Of a DNA stretch of 64,000 bases, positions 55,196 through 64,000 are shown in pieces; positions within the stretch are counted from its first letter, which is position 1; each line of letters starts with the position of its first letter. The stretch is from [Empedobacter] haloabium (GTDB taxonomy: Bacteria; Pseudomonadota; Gammaproteobacteria; Burkholderiales; Burkholderiaceae_D). The notes beneath the pieces were generated by a model, which was not told the DNA's origin, ran no database searches, and was given only the letters and a program-made list of their open reading frames with translations. The translations under genes and the position numbers were made by a program. The stretch spans positions 4,712,001 through 4,776,000 of the forward strand of contig CP136508.1 of the NCBI GenBank assembly GCA_008011715.2, in the 5' to 3' direction.

Positions 55196-56206
55196 ATGCT
55201 GAAGATTGGACAACTCGCAAGCCACGCCGGCCTGACCGTGCGCACCTTGCACCATTACGACGACATCGGTCTGCTGTCGCCATCGGCCCGTTCCGATGCC
55301 GGGTACCGGCTGTACAGCCGCGACGACGTCGCTCGCCTGCACCAGATCCAGGCGCTGCGCCAGTTCGGCATGCCGCTGGCCGACATCGGTTCCTTATTGG
55401 CCGGGGCCGGTATTTCTTCCGCCGCCATTATCGACCGCCAGCTTTCCGCCCTGGACCGGCAGATCAGCGAGGCGGCGCGCATGCGCGAGCAATTACTGTT
55501 CATGCGCGGTTTGTTGGCGACGGGAGAAACACCGGACCTGGCTGCCTGGCTGACCACACTGGAGCAGATGACGATGTACGAAAAATACTTCTCGAAAGAC
55601 GAGCTGGCAAACCTGGCGCTGTATAGCGACAACAATGCCAAGGCCGAATGGCGGCAATTGGTGGACGCTGTGTCCGCGCTGATGCAATCGGGCGGCGCAC
55701 CGGATAATCCGGAGACGAAAACGCTCGCGCTGCGCTGGATGACGATGCTGGACCGCGATACCAGGGCCGATCCGTCGATCATGGCGCGGCTCAATATCAT
55801 GCACGAGCGTGAGCCAGCCATCCAGCAGAGCAGCGGTATTACCCCGGCAATGCGCAATTTCATGGCGCAGGCAATGGGCGAGGTAAAACTGGACACGTGG
55901 GCGAAGTACCTGACACCCGAGGAACTGAATCAAATGCGCCGCCATTACGCGACCCGCGCCCACGAATGGCCGCCGCTGATCGAAGCCATCAGCCAACAAA
56001 TGAAAGCAACGCCATCGCCGGATAATGTCGAGGCCAAGCTGCTGGCCGGACAATGGATGGAACTGTTCCACGATATGGTCGGGAATCATCCGGATACGCT
56101 GCCGCGATTTCGTCGTGCCATCGAAACCGAGCCGCTCCTGCGTGTCGGCCGCGGCATGACCGACGGCATGCTGGCCTGGCTGCGCGCCGCGCTGCACAGG
56201 CAGTGA
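55196..56206 (+). CDS. MerR-family regulator with two TipAS-like domains
   Basis: A 336-residue regulator. The N-terminal MerR helix-turn-helix is LKIGQLASHAGLTVRTLHHY followed by DDIGLLSPSARSDAGYRLYS. A dimerisation helix covers about 75-110. The C-terminal half has two similar TipAS-like ligand-binding modules, about 125-220 (FSKDELANLALYSDNNAKAE) and 235-336 (YLTPEELNQMRRHYATRAHE). Each has a 'DNxE..LA..W' string. TipAS domains bind thiopeptide or other drugs. No efflux target gene is adjacent, so it may act on distant genes as well as itself. Confidence 0.88.
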   Translation: MLKIGQLASHAGLTVRTLHHYDDIGLLSPSARSDAGYRLYSRDDVARLHQIQALRQFGMPLADIGSLLAGAGISSAAIIDRQLSALDRQISEAARMREQLLFMRGLLATGETPDLAAWLTTLEQMTMYEKYFSKDELANLALYSDNNAKAEWRQLVDAVSALMQSGGAPDNPETKTLALRWMTMLDRDTRADPSIMARLNIMHEREPAIQQSSGITPAMRNFMAQAMGEVKLDTWAKYLTPEELNQMRRHYATRAHEWPPLIEAISQQMKATPSPDNVEAKLLAGQWMELFHDMVGNHPDTLPRFRRAIETEPLLRVGRGMTDGMLAWLRAALHRQ

Positions 56207-56294
56207 TGACCTCATCCATGGTCCACTACAGCCCGCACATGCCGGAAACTTGCTTGTTCACGCCAGCTTCTGGCACAAGACCGTGACGTTTCGC

Positions 56295-56945
56295 TCAAAA
56301 GCGCTTCGGACAGGCCGACATGCGCGGCTGACTCGGCGCGTCCGGGTTCTTCAGGCGATCGGCATAGAACAGGCAATAGGTACCGAAAGCCGTGCGGACC
56401 TGGTAAATCTTCGCCGGGTCGTTTTCCGCGCTCCACAATTCGACGCGGGCCGCTTCGTACCATTTCAGCGGGACGGCCAGGTGCGCGGCGCGGAACGCCT
56501 CGTCCATTTTCTCGCGCAGCGATTTACCCTGCGCACCTGAGAGCAGGTTTTCGTCCGGCTTGCGTAATTGTTTGTCGAGCTGGCCGGCCATGCTGATTAA
56601 CGCGGCAGTATCGATGACTCTTGCTTCGGTCTTCTCTTCGGCAGATGTCTCGGGTGGCGCATCTGCTTGTGCAGGAATCGCAGCCGACTGCCGCGGGATG
56701 TCGGGTTTGGCAGGCAAAGGCCGAGGCGGCTTTACCGCATGTTCGCTCGGCGGCGCCATGAGCGATTTCCGGGGAACGGCTGGCTGGGGCAGCACATAAA
56801 ACACGTCCAGCCGCGCGCTTATCGGTGCCTCATCGCGAATAACCACCGCGCGCCACCATACGATTCCAATGCACAGATGAAGAAACAGGACTGCGAACAG
56901 CGCGCCGGAGCGGCGTGGCCGTGTCGTGGAAAATACCGCGGTCAT
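56295..56945 (-). CDS. hypothetical membrane-anchored Pro-rich protein
   Basis: A 216-residue protein not recognised as a known family. A basic N-terminus and one membrane segment (ALFAVLFLHLCIGIVWWRAV, about 14-33) are followed by a Pro/Ala-rich stretch (about 50-105; PPRPLPAKPDIPRQS). A C-terminal domain follows (LWSAENDPAKIYQVRTAFG; YCLFYADRLKN) with two Cys. The plan resembles a TonB-like anchor with a periplasmic domain. ATG 56945 has GGGAA upstream; ATG 56966 is in frame. It lies downstream of the leftward tRNA gene. Confidence 0.65.
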   Translation of the reverse strand: MTAVFSTTRPRRSGALFAVLFLHLCIGIVWWRAVVIRDEAPISARLDVFYVLPQPAVPRKSLMAPPSEHAVKPPRPLPAKPDIPRQSAAIPAQADAPPETSAEEKTEARVIDTAALISMAGQLDKQLRKPDENLLSGAQGKSLREKMDEAFRAAHLAVPLKWYEAARVELWSAENDPAKIYQVRTAFGTYCLFYADRLKNPDAPSQPRMSACPKRF

Positions 56946-57035
56946 CGTATTCCCTGTTCCGTTCATTTCAGCGGCCCAGTATAGCGCGCTGAACATTAAG
57001 AAAACATGAATACATTTTAGCAATATTGCAAAGAC

Positions 57036-57070
57036 AAAAAAGCCGTCATCGCTTGCGCTGATGACGGCTT
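57036..57070 (-). terminator. terminator of tRNA-fMet
   Basis: On the minus strand, stem GCCGTCATC / GATGACGGC with a 9-nt loop, followed by TTTTTT. It begins 9 nt after the tRNA 3' end. Confidence 0.9.
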
Positions 57071-57078
57071 CCGGAATC

Positions 57079-57155
57079 TGGTTGCGGGGACAGGATTTGA
57101 ACCTGTGACCTTCGGGTTATGAGCCCGACGAGCTGCCAGACTGCTCCACCCCGCG
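57079..57155 (-). tRNA. initiator tRNA-Met (CAU)
   Basis: A 77-nt tRNA including an encoded CCA end. The acceptor is CGCGGGG / CCCCGCA with the C1-A72 mismatch that marks initiator tRNA. The anticodon stem has three consecutive G-C pairs (CGGGCTCATAACCCG). The T arm contains GGTTCAAATCC. These features separate it from elongator tRNA-Met. Confidence 0.97.
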
Positions 57156-57396
57156 TCTGTTGAACGTATTATAGGGCAACGCCAGCCATTAGGCAATATC
57201 AATCCTCGCTTGGCGCATGATAGAACGGATTTATTTGTGGCCGGGGTCGCCGATGGCCCGCGCACCAGTACGCGATGGCCGCCAATCGGTGTAAAGTAAG
57301 CATCAGACAAACCGGGACACGCCTTCGCCACGGGGCCGCGCGATCATGCCGGCCCCGTCCGTTTGCTGGCGTCCCTACAGCCAACACACGAGATCT

Positions 57397-57987
57397 ATGA
57401 AATTCTGTTCCGAATGCGCCCACCCCGTCGAGCTGATGGTGCCCCCCGGCGATAACCGGCCCCGCTATGTGTGCCCCCAGTGCGCGACGATCCATTACCA
57501 GAACCCCAAGATGGTCATCGGCTCCATTCCGGTCTGGGAACGGGATGGCGAGCTGCAGGTACTGCTGTGCAAGCGTGCCATCGAACCGCGCTACGGCTAC
57601 TGGACCCTGCCGGCCGGGTTCATGGAAAACAACGAGACGACGGCCGCCGCCGCCCAGCGCGAAACGGAAGAGGAAGCGGGCGCCAACATCGAGCTGGGCC
57701 AGCTGTTCGCCCTGATCAATGTGTCGCACGTGCACCAGGTCCATATGTTCTACCTGGCCACCTTGCGCGACCTGGACTTCGCGCCCGGCGAGGAAAGCCT
57801 GGACGTGCGCATGTTCACGCAAAGCGAGATCCCATGGGACGACCTGGCATTCCCCACGATCCGCCAGACGCTGGAATTGTTCTTTGCCGACCGCGCCCGC
57901 ATGCGCGAGCAGGGCCAGGCCAGCAGTGGCTACGGCTTCCACACCCAGGACATCACGCGCCCAATGCGCGTCGCCGACGCACCATGA
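57397..57987 (+). CDS. Nudix hydrolase with N-terminal zinc ribbon
   Basis: A 196-residue Nudix enzyme. The zinc ribbon has CSEC (residues 4-7) and CPQC. The Nudix box is complete: [20 protein letters not shown] then AGA, matching Gx5Ex7REUxEExGU. The build resembles NudC-like NAD(H) or nucleotide-sugar pyrophosphatases, but the NudC substrate motif is not seen. ATG 57397 is chosen for [14 protein letters not shown]; an earlier in-frame ATG at 57346 adds residues with no domain. It overlaps aat by 4 nt. Confidence 0.9.
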   Translation: MKFCSECAHPVELMVPPGDNRPRYVCPQCATIHYQNPKMVIGSIPVWERDGELQVLLCKRAIEPRYGYWTLPAGFMENNETTAAAAQRETEEEAGANIELGQLFALINVSHVHQVHMFYLATLRDLDFAPGEESLDVRMFTQSEIPWDDLAFPTIRQTLELFFADRARMREQGQASSGYGFHTQDITRPMRVADAP

Positions 57988-58712
57988 TCCCCTGGCTCGG
58001 CACGCATACGCCGTTTCCCGACGTATCCGAGGCGCTGACAACGGAGGCCCCGGGCCTGCTGGCGGCCGGCGCCGACCTGTCGCCGGAGCGGCTGCTGATG
58101 GCTTATCGCAACGGCATTTTTCCCTGGTTCTCGGAGGGCCAGCCGATCCTGTGGTGGAGCACCGATCCGCGCATGGTGCTGATGACGGCCGACTTCAAGG
58201 TGTCCGACAGCTTGAAGAAGACGCTGAAGAAGGTCGAGAAAAGCGGCCGCACGGACGGGCGCTGGCAGGTCCGTTTCGACAGCGCCTTCGAGCAGGTGAT
58301 GCGGGCGTGCGCGGCGCCGCGACGCGACGGCCCCGGCACCTGGATCTCCGAGGACATCGTCAAGGGCTATACCGGCCTGCACGCGCTCGGCTTCGCGCAC
58401 TCCTCCGAGGTATGGCTCGATGGCGAGCTGGTGGGTGGCGCCTATGGGGTCTCGATCGGGCAGATGTTCTATGGCGAGTCGATGTTCGCGCGCGTCACGG
58501 ACGCGTCGAAGGTGGCGCTCGCTTACCTCGTGCACTTTTTAAGGCTGCAAGGCGTGCAGATGATCGACTGCCAGCAGGAGACGGGCCACCTGGCCTCGCT
58601 GGGCGCCGCGCCCATTCCCCGCGCCGCCTTCCTGGCCCACCTGCGCCAGGCGATCGCCAAGCCGCGCATCCGCAACTGGCAGCCGGTACCGCCGTTCGTC
58701 GCGGCGTCGTAG
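57984..58712 (+). CDS. aat: leucyl/phenylalanyl-tRNA--protein transferase
   Basis: A 242-residue Aat that adds Leu or Phe to proteins starting with Lys or Arg, marking them for ClpS/ClpAP. Signatures are [60 protein letters not shown] and [19 protein letters not shown]. It is translationally coupled to the Nudix gene and followed by bpt after 140 nt. Confidence 0.96.
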   Translation: MIPWLGTHTPFPDVSEALTTEAPGLLAAGADLSPERLLMAYRNGIFPWFSEGQPILWWSTDPRMVLMTADFKVSDSLKKTLKKVEKSGRTDGRWQVRFDSAFEQVMRACAAPRRDGPGTWISEDIVKGYTGLHALGFAHSSEVWLDGELVGGAYGVSIGQMFYGESMFARVTDASKVALAYLVHFLRLQGVQMIDCQQETGHLASLGAAPIPRAAFLAHLRQAIAKPRIRNWQPVPPFVAAS

Positions 58713-58792
58713 AGGCTTCCCGGCCGCTTCGTGTGCGGCCGCACACATGCCCGTGGCGGAACGCGCTATGATACGTCCAACGTTATCGCGCG

Positions 58793-58815
58793 CTGGCACC
58801 GGGTCCCGGTGCCAG
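58793..58815 (+). promoter_or_regulatory. inverted repeat in the bpt leader
   Basis: Arms CTGGCACCGGG / CCCGGTGCCAG around a single T. A -10-like TATGAT lies just upstream (58777-58782), so the hairpin would form at the 5' end of the bpt mRNA. A perfect 16-bp palindrome GTGTGCGGCCGCACAC at 58731-58746 lies between it and the aat stop and may be the aat terminator. Confidence 0.55.
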
Positions 58816-58852
58816 AGTCACAACAAACGCCCACGCTGATCACAGGTTCTGC

Positions 58853-59581
58853 ATGACGCAGCTAAACGACCTTCCCTTCGCGGCCCTCCAGTTCTACACG
58901 ACGGCGCCCTACCCTTGCAGTTACCTGGACGCCCGGCAGGCCCGCTCGCAGGTCGCGACCCCGTCGCACCTGATCAACGCGGACGTCTACTCCGAGCTGG
59001 TGCGCAACGGCTTCCGCCGCAGCGGCATCTTCACCTACCGCCCGTATTGCGACGGTTGCCAGGCCTGCATTCCGGTGCGCGTGGTGGCCGAGGCGTTCGC
59101 GCCCACGCGCGGGCAGCGCCGGGCCTGGGCCCGTCACAACAACCTGCTGACGGGTGTGGCCACGCTGTCGTTCTCGGACGAGCATTACGCGCTCTACCTG
59201 CGCTACCAGAGCACCCGCCACGCGGGCGGCGGCATGGACCAGGACAGCCGCGACCAGTATGCCCAGTTCCTGCTGCAAAGCCGCGTGAACACGCGCCTGG
59301 TCGAATTCCGCGAACCGGACGGCACCCTGCGCATGGTCAGCATCATCGACGTGCTGTCGGACGGCCTGTCGTCGGTCTACACCTTCTTCGATCCGGACGT
59401 GCCGGGCGCGTCGTTCGGGACGTACAACGTGATGTGGCAGATCGCCCAGGCGTGCGAGCTGGGCCTGCCCTATGTCTACCTGGGCTACTGGATCGAGGAA
59501 AGCCCGAAGATGAGCTACAAGATCAAGTTCCAGCCGCTGGAGGCGCGTCGCAAGGGCGTGTGGGGCCTGCTGCAGGCGTAG
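58853..59581 (+). CDS. bpt: aspartate/glutamate leucyltransferase Bpt
   Basis: A 242-residue transferase related to eukaryotic arginyltransferase; the bacterial Bpt class adds Leu to N-terminal Asp or Glu. The N-terminal Cys cluster is [11 protein letters not shown] and [13 protein letters not shown]. The catalytic half shows [20 protein letters not shown] and [20 protein letters not shown]. Length is normal. With aat it gives both arms of the bacterial N-degron pathway. Some databases label this family arginyltransferase. Confidence 0.94.
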   Translation: MTQLNDLPFAALQFYTTAPYPCSYLDARQARSQVATPSHLINADVYSELVRNGFRRSGIFTYRPYCDGCQACIPVRVVAEAFAPTRGQRRAWARHNNLLTGVATLSFSDEHYALYLRYQSTRHAGGGMDQDSRDQYAQFLLQSRVNTRLVEFREPDGTLRMVSIIDVLSDGLSSVYTFFDPDVPGASFGTYNVMWQIAQACELGLPYVYLGYWIEESPKMSYKIKFQPLEARRKGVWGLLQA

Positions 59582-59633
59582 GCCGGCCCGGCGGTGCGGG
59601 TAGAATGGCGGGACTTCACCTGCAGATCGCCTT

Positions 59634-60677
59634 ATGTCCGACAAATTCCTGTATTCCCTGCTGCGTCCCGCGCTGTTCTCGATGGACGCCGAGCGCGCCC
59701 ACCATTTCACCCTCAACAACCTGAAGCGCCTGTCCAAGACGGGCCTGCTGCGCGCCATCGTGCAGCCGCCGAAGCCGGACCCGCGCACCGTCATGGGCCT
59801 GCTGTTCAAGAACCCCGTCGGCCTGGCCGCGGGCCTGGACAAGGACGGCGCCTACATCGACGCGCTGGCCGACCTGGGCTTCGGCTCGATCGAGGTGGGC
59901 ACGGTCACGCCGCGCGCGCAGCCGGGCAATCCGCTGCCGCGCATGTTCCGCCTGCCGGCGGCGCACGGCATCATCAACCGGATGGGCTTCAACAACGGCG
60001 GCGTCGACGCGTTCGTCGCCAACGTGCAGGCCTCGCGCTTCTACCAGAGCAAGGCCGGCGTGCTGGGCCTGAACATCGGCAAGAACGCCGACACGCCGAT
60101 CGAGCGCGCGGCCGACGACTACCTGTACTGCCTGCAGAAGGTCTACCCGTACGCCAGCTACGTCACGGTCAATATCTCTTCGCCCAACACCAAGAACCTG
60201 CGCCAGCTGCAGGGCGGCTCGGAGCTCGATGGCCTGCTGGCCCAGCTGAAGGACGCCCAGCAGCGTCTGGCCGACCAGCACAAGCGCTACGTGCCGATCG
60301 CGCTGAAGATCGCGCCGGACATGGACGGCGACCAGGTCAAGAACATCGCCGACGCGCTGGTGCGCCACCGCATCGACGGCGTCATCGCCACCAACACCAC
60401 GCTGTCGCGCAGCGCCGTGCAGGGCATGCTGCATGGCGCCGAGGCGGGCGGCCTGTCGGGCGCGCCCGTGTTCGAGCTGTCCAACCAGGTCATCCGCCTG
60501 TTGAAGGCGGAACTGGGCGATGCGCTGCCGATCATCGGCGTGGGCGGCATCATGCGCGGCGTGGACGCGCAGGCCAAGATCGCCGCCGGCGCCCAACTGG
60601 TGCAACTGTACAGCGGCCTGATTTACGCCGGCCCGGCCCTCGTGCGCGACTGCGCCGAGGCGCTGCGCGGCGCCTGA
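59634..60677 (+). CDS. pyrD: quinone-dependent dihydroorotate dehydrogenase
   Basis: A 347-residue class 2 PyrD for pyrimidine synthesis. The N-terminal membrane-associating helices ([20 protein letters not shown]) precede the barrel. Motifs are [59 protein letters not shown] (the catalytic Ser is in NISSPN) and [20 protein letters not shown]. It lies 52 nt after bpt and 10 nt before the aldo/keto reductase gene. Confidence 0.96.
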   Translation: MSDKFLYSLLRPALFSMDAERAHHFTLNNLKRLSKTGLLRAIVQPPKPDPRTVMGLLFKNPVGLAAGLDKDGAYIDALADLGFGSIEVGTVTPRAQPGNPLPRMFRLPAAHGIINRMGFNNGGVDAFVANVQASRFYQSKAGVLGLNIGKNADTPIERAADDYLYCLQKVYPYASYVTVNISSPNTKNLRQLQGGSELDGLLAQLKDAQQRLADQHKRYVPIALKIAPDMDGDQVKNIADALVRHRIDGVIATNTTLSRSAVQGMLHGAEAGGLSGAPVFELSNQVIRLLKAELGDALPIIGVGGIMRGVDAQAKIAAGAQLVQLYSGLIYAGPALVRDCAEALRGA

Positions 60678-60687
60678 CGGAGCAAGC

Positions 60688-61734
60688 ATGGACAAGATCA
60701 AACTGGGGCGCACCGACCTGGCGGTGAGCCGCATCTGCCTGGGCACGATGACGTTCGGCGAACAGAACACCGAGAGCGACGCGCACAGCCAGCTGGACCT
60801 GGCTTTGGCGCGTGGCATCAATTTCATCGACACGGCGGAGATGTATCCCGTGATGCCGAGTGCCGCCACGCAGGGCTCGACCGAGCGCTTCATCGGCACG
60901 TGGCTGAAGAAGACCGGCCGGCGCAGCGAGGTCGTGCTGGCCACCAAGGCGGCCGGGCCGAACCCGAACGCCTACTGGATCCGCGACGGCAAGCAGAACT
61001 TCGACGAAGCCAACCTGCGCGCGGCGGTGGAAGCGAGCCTGCGGCGGCTGCAGACCGACTACATCGACCTGTACCAGCTGCACTGGCCAAGCCGCAACGT
61101 GCCGATCTTCGGCGCCACCGCGTTCGAGCCGGCCAAGGAGCGCGAAGCCGTCGCCATCGAGGACACACTGGCCGCGCTGGGCAAGCTGGTCGACGAGGGC
61201 AAGATCCGCCACATCGGCGTGTCCAACGAGTCGTGCTGGGGCGTGTGTGAATTCGTCAAGCAGGCCGAAATGAAGGGCCTGCCGCGCATCGCCACGATCC
61301 AGAACCTGTACAACCTGACGGCGCGCCATTTCGAAACGAGCCTGCTGGACGAGACCTGCTACCGCACGGACGTCAGCCTGCTGGCCTACAGCCCGCTCGC
61401 CTTCGGCCAGCTGACCGCGAAGTACCACGACGACCCGCAGGCGCACGGCCGCCTGACGATCTTCCCGCCGACGTGGAGCCCGCGCTACCTGCGGCCAGGC
61501 GTGCTGGCCGCCGTCGCCCAGTACACGCAACTGGCGCGCGACAATGGGCTGACGCCGACGCAGCTGGCGCTGGCGTGGTGCTACTCGCGCTGGTTCGTCG
61601 CCTCCACCATCATCGGCGCCACCACCCTGGCGCAGCTGGAAGAGAACATCGACGCCTACTCCGTCAAGCTGCCGCAACACGTGCTGGAGGCGGTGGACGC
61701 GATCCATGCCAGCCTGCCGAATCCGGGGCAGTGA
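60688..61734 (+). CDS. aldo/keto reductase (Tas-like)
   Basis: A 348-residue NADPH-dependent aldo/keto reductase. The tetrad Asp and Tyr are in INFIDTAEMYPVMPSAATQG, with the catalytic Lys in VVLATKAAGPN and His in YQLHWPSR. The C-terminal cofactor region is STIIGATTLAQLEENIDAYS. The MYPVMP string after the active-site Tyr is typical of Tas/YdhF-type members. The substrate is unknown. GGAGC lies upstream of ATG 60688. Confidence 0.92.
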   Translation: MDKIKLGRTDLAVSRICLGTMTFGEQNTESDAHSQLDLALARGINFIDTAEMYPVMPSAATQGSTERFIGTWLKKTGRRSEVVLATKAAGPNPNAYWIRDGKQNFDEANLRAAVEASLRRLQTDYIDLYQLHWPSRNVPIFGATAFEPAKEREAVAIEDTLAALGKLVDEGKIRHIGVSNESCWGVCEFVKQAEMKGLPRIATIQNLYNLTARHFETSLLDETCYRTDVSLLAYSPLAFGQLTAKYHDDPQAHGRLTIFPPTWSPRYLRPGVLAAVAQYTQLARDNGLTPTQLALAWCYSRWFVASTIIGATTLAQLEENIDAYSVKLPQHVLEAVDAIHASLPNPGQ

Positions 61735-61737
61735 CAG

Positions 61738-61816
61738 TTGCCTGAAAAATGGGGACAGACCCCATTTTCCAGGCAATGTTTCCAAAAATCGGGGACTGTC
61801 CCCGATTTTCGGAAAC
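61738..61816. repeat. two adjacent 39-nt hairpins
   Basis: Hairpin A (61738-61776) has left arm TTGCCTGAAAAATGGGG, loop ACAGA and one mismatch. Hairpin B (61778-61816) has left arm GTTTCCAAAAATCGGGG, loop ACTGT and one mismatch. They lie just after the aldo/keto reductase stop and are one base apart. Confidence 0.9.
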
Positions 61817-61918
61817 TCATCTATATACGAAATATTCATAAGCAAAGCGCTTTGCAATCGTTCGTGCGCGCGTGATCGGCCATTAAGATAGCGTGGTCGA
61901 TAACCATTCACGCTAATG

Positions 61919-64000
61919 ATGAGCACACGCCACCAGAATTCCCTCCTCGTCTTTTCCCTGATCGCCGCCGCTGCGGCCCCTGCCCTGGCGCAGGAAGCAC
62001 CGGTCGCCAGCGACATGCAGACCGTCGTCGTGACGGGCACCTACGCCAAGAACCGCCGCAGCACGGACTCCGAGTCGCCCGTGGACATCATCGGCGCCAA
62101 GGAGCTGCAGGCCACCGGCTCCACCGAGCTGGCCTCCGTGCTGGCCCGCGTGCTGCCGTCGATGAACTTCCCGCGCCCATCCGGCGCCGATGCGTCCGAC
62201 GCCGTGCGTCCCGCGCAGCTGCGCGGCCTGGCGCCGGACCAGGTGCTGGTGCTGGTCAACGGCAAGCGCCGCCACACGTCGGCTGTCATCAACGTCAACG
62301 GCACCTCCGGCCGCGGCTCCGCGCCGGTGGACCTGAACGCGATCCCTCTGGCCGCCATCGACCACATCGAGGTGCTGCGCGACGGCGCCTCGGCGCAGTA
62401 TGGCTCGGACGCCATCGCCGGCGTCGTCAACATCATCCTGAAGAAGGGTCCGCGCGGCGGCGACGTCGAAGTGGGCTCTGGCGAATACCAGGAAGGCGAC
62501 GGCACGCAAAAGACCGTCAAGGCGTCCGGCGGCTTCGCGCTGGGCGACAAGGGCTGGCTGCGCCTGGCCGCCGAGGCGGCCGATCGTGATCCGACCAACC
62601 GGGCCGGCGCCGATTTCCGCGATCCGAAAGAGCCGCTGTACGGCCAGGTGACACAGCGCTACGGCGACTCCGATACCAGGCCGCGCAATGTGCTGTTCAA
62701 CGCCCAGTACCAGGTGGGCGAGAACACCGACCTGTACGCGTTCGGCCAGTTCGGCAAGCGCAAGACGGAAGCCGCGGCCACGTGGCGCACGTCCACGCGT
62801 TCGCCCCTGTTCCCGCAAGGTTTCCTGCCGCTGCAGAACAGCGAATCGACCGATGCGTCGCTGGTGGCCGGCCTGCGCGGCGACGTCGCCGGCTGGCGCT
62901 GGGACGCCAGCGTGGACTACGGCCGCAACAGCTTCTGGCTCGACATCGACAACACGGCCAACCTGGACCTGAAGGCCGAGAGCCCCACTCACTTCCACCT
63001 CGGCAAGCTGACCAACACGCAATCGGTGGCGAACCTGGACCTGGCGCGCGAAATTCCTGTCGCGGCCTTCAGCGGCCCGCTGACGCTGGCGACCGGCATC
63101 GAGGTGCGGCATGAGCAATACGAGATCGGCGCCGGCGACGTGGCGTCGTACACGGGCAGCGGCGCGCAGGGCTTCGCCGGCTTCCGCCCCGTCAACGCGG
63201 GCAAGAACAGCCGCAGCAACCAGTCCGCCTACGTCAACCTGGAAGCGCAGGTGACGCCGAAGCTGTCCGGCGCGCTGGCGACCCGCTACGAGCACTACAC
63301 GGACTTCGGCAGCACCACGTCCGCCAAGGCTTCGGCACGCTACGCCTTCAACGACGCCATCTCGCTGCGCGGCACCGCCTCCTCGGGCTTCCGCGCACCG
63401 TCGCTGGCGCAGCAGTTCTACACCATCACGACAACCAACTTCTCCGTCATCAACGGCGTCAATACGCCGATCGAGACCGGCACGTTTGCCGTCAACAGCG
63501 CGGCCGCGGGCGCGATCGGTTCGCAGCCGCTGAAGGCGGAAAAAGCGCGCAATTACAGCATCGGCCTGCAGCTCGCGCCGACACGCAACTTCAACACCAG
63601 CATCGATGTCTACCGCATTTTCGTCGACGACCGCATCGCGCTGTCGGCCAACATGACCTTGCCGCCAGCGCTGCGCAATGCGCTGGCGCTGCAGGGCGTG
63701 CAGGTGGGCGCGGGCCGCTACTTCACCAACGCCAGCGACACCAAGACGACCGGCGTTGACGTGGTCAGCACGTATCGTCTGGACCTGTCGAACCGCGACC
63801 GCGTGGACTTCACGCTGGCGTACAACCACAACAAGAACGAAGTGGAGCACGTCGCCGACAACCCGGCCCTGCTGACGCAGAATGGCCTGCTGCTGATCGA
63901 CCGCCAGACGGTACTGCGCACGACGGTGGGTTCGCCGAAGGACAAGCTCAGTCTCGGCATCGACTACACGGCACCGCGCTGGGGCGCGCACGCGCAGGCC
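61919..64000 (+). CDS. TonB-dependent receptor (cut by window edge)
   Basis: The first 694 codons of an outer-membrane receptor that continues past the right edge. A signal peptide (NSLLVFSLIAAAAAPALA) ends near residue 24. A TonB-box-like MQTVVVTGTYA follows. The plug shows SPVDIIGAKELQATGSTELA, APDQVLVLVNGKRRHTS, APVDLNAIPLAAIDHIEVLR and YGSDAIAGVVNIILKK. Barrel strands continue to the edge. ATG 61916 is an alternative first codon. The NGTSGRGSAPVDLNAIP pattern belongs to a receptor group usually not assigned to siderophores; the ligand is unknown. Confidence 0.92.
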   Translation, partial: MSTRHQNSLLVFSLIAAAAAPALAQEAPVASDMQTVVVTGTYAKNRRSTDSESPVDIIGAKELQATGSTELASVLARVLPSMNFPRPSGADASDAVRPAQLRGLAPDQVLVLVNGKRRHTSAVINVNGTSGRGSAPVDLNAIPLAAIDHIEVLRDGASAQYGSDAIAGVVNIILKKGPRGGDVEVGSGEYQEGDGTQKTVKASGGFALGDKGWLRLAAEAADRDPTNRAGADFRDPKEPLYGQVTQRYGDSDTRPRNVLFNAQYQVGENTDLYAFGQFGKRKTEAAATWRTSTRSPLFPQGFLPLQNSESTDASLVAGLRGDVAGWRWDASVDYGRNSFWLDIDNTANLDLKAESPTHFHLGKLTNTQSVANLDLAREIPVAAFSGPLTLATGIEVRHEQYEIGAGDVASYTGSGAQGFAGFRPVNAGKNSRSNQSAYVNLEAQVTPKLSGALATRYEHYTDFGSTTSAKASARYAFNDAISLRGTASSGFRAPSLAQQFYTITTTNFSVINGVNTPIETGTFAVNSAAAGAIGSQPLKAEKARNYSIGLQLAPTRNFNTSIDVYRIFVDDRIALSANMTLPPALRNALALQGVQVGAGRYFTNASDTKTTGVDVVSTYRLDLSNRDRVDFTLAYNHNKNEVEHVADNPALLTQNGLLLIDRQTVLRTTVGSPKDKLSLGIDYTAPRWGAHAQA

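Overview
This window is chromosomal DNA from a high-GC betaproteobacterium. The gene content and order point to Oxalobacteraceae, most likely the Massilia/Telluria/Duganella group: a flhB-flhA-flhF-flhG-fliA-motC-motD flagellar block, a ribF-ileS-lspA-coaBC-dut block, a CqsS/LqsS-type kinase pair, and many short 'GGGGTCTGTCCCC'-type palindromes between genes. The genus is inferred from gene style and cannot be proven here. I see no prophage, IS element, CRISPR array, rRNA or recognisable defence system. There is one tRNA (initiator Met).

Layout. 1-0.5 kb: VOC protein. 0.7-11.5 kb: leftward flagellar export and regulation genes, interrupted at 5.5-7.6 kb by a rightward, Fur-box-preceded TonB-dependent siderophore receptor. 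11.6-13.3 kb: FAH-family hydrolase and an RsuA-type pseudouridine synthase. 13.3-14.4 kb: sparse region with FNR-type sites and one small gene. 14.4-17.6 kb: leftward rluC / HAD phosphatase / Rieske / S49 peptidase. 18.3-21.5 kb: rne with a long leader. 21.5-25.9 kb: chrA, moaA and a fused mobA-moeA. 26-27.8 kb: rmuC and a truncated haemoglobin. 27.9-30.2 kb: histidine kinase and response regulator. 30.2-33.8 kb: FtsX-like permease and adenine deaminase. 34.4-39.3 kb: prkA-yeaH-spoVR. 40.1-44.1 kb: tonB-exbB-exbD-exbD and a TPR protein. 44.4-50.6 kb: ribF, ileS, lspA, coaBC, dut. 50.6-56.9 kb: an M48-like lipoprotein with a changed zinc motif, a small periplasmic protein, xdhC, a DMT transporter, alkA, a MerR/TipAS regulator and a hypothetical protein. 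57.1-61.7 kb: tRNA-fMet, Nudix, aat, bpt, pyrD, aldo/keto reductase. 61.9 kb to the edge: a second TonB-dependent receptor, cut by the window.

How parts work together. The two TonB-dependent receptors could be powered by the local TonB-ExbB-ExbD-ExbD complex. MoaA and MobA-MoeA serve molybdenum cofactor synthesis, and the XdhC-family protein 26 kb away would serve a molybdoenzyme. Aat and Bpt are the two N-degron aminoacyl transferases. PrkA, YeaH and SpoVR form the conserved stress/stationary-phase trio.

The most unusual things seen directly are: a family of 39-nt hairpins whose outer arms differ between copies but stay complementary; a second long-palindrome family; near-identical upstream regions of flhA and flhF; a FlhG without a normal Walker A motif; a KDxxH in place of HExxH in the M48-like protein; the mobA-moeA fusion; two perfect FNR-type boxes; and a textbook 19-bp-spacer MerR promoter. 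All functional statements rest on reading the sequence and family knowledge; no search was run.
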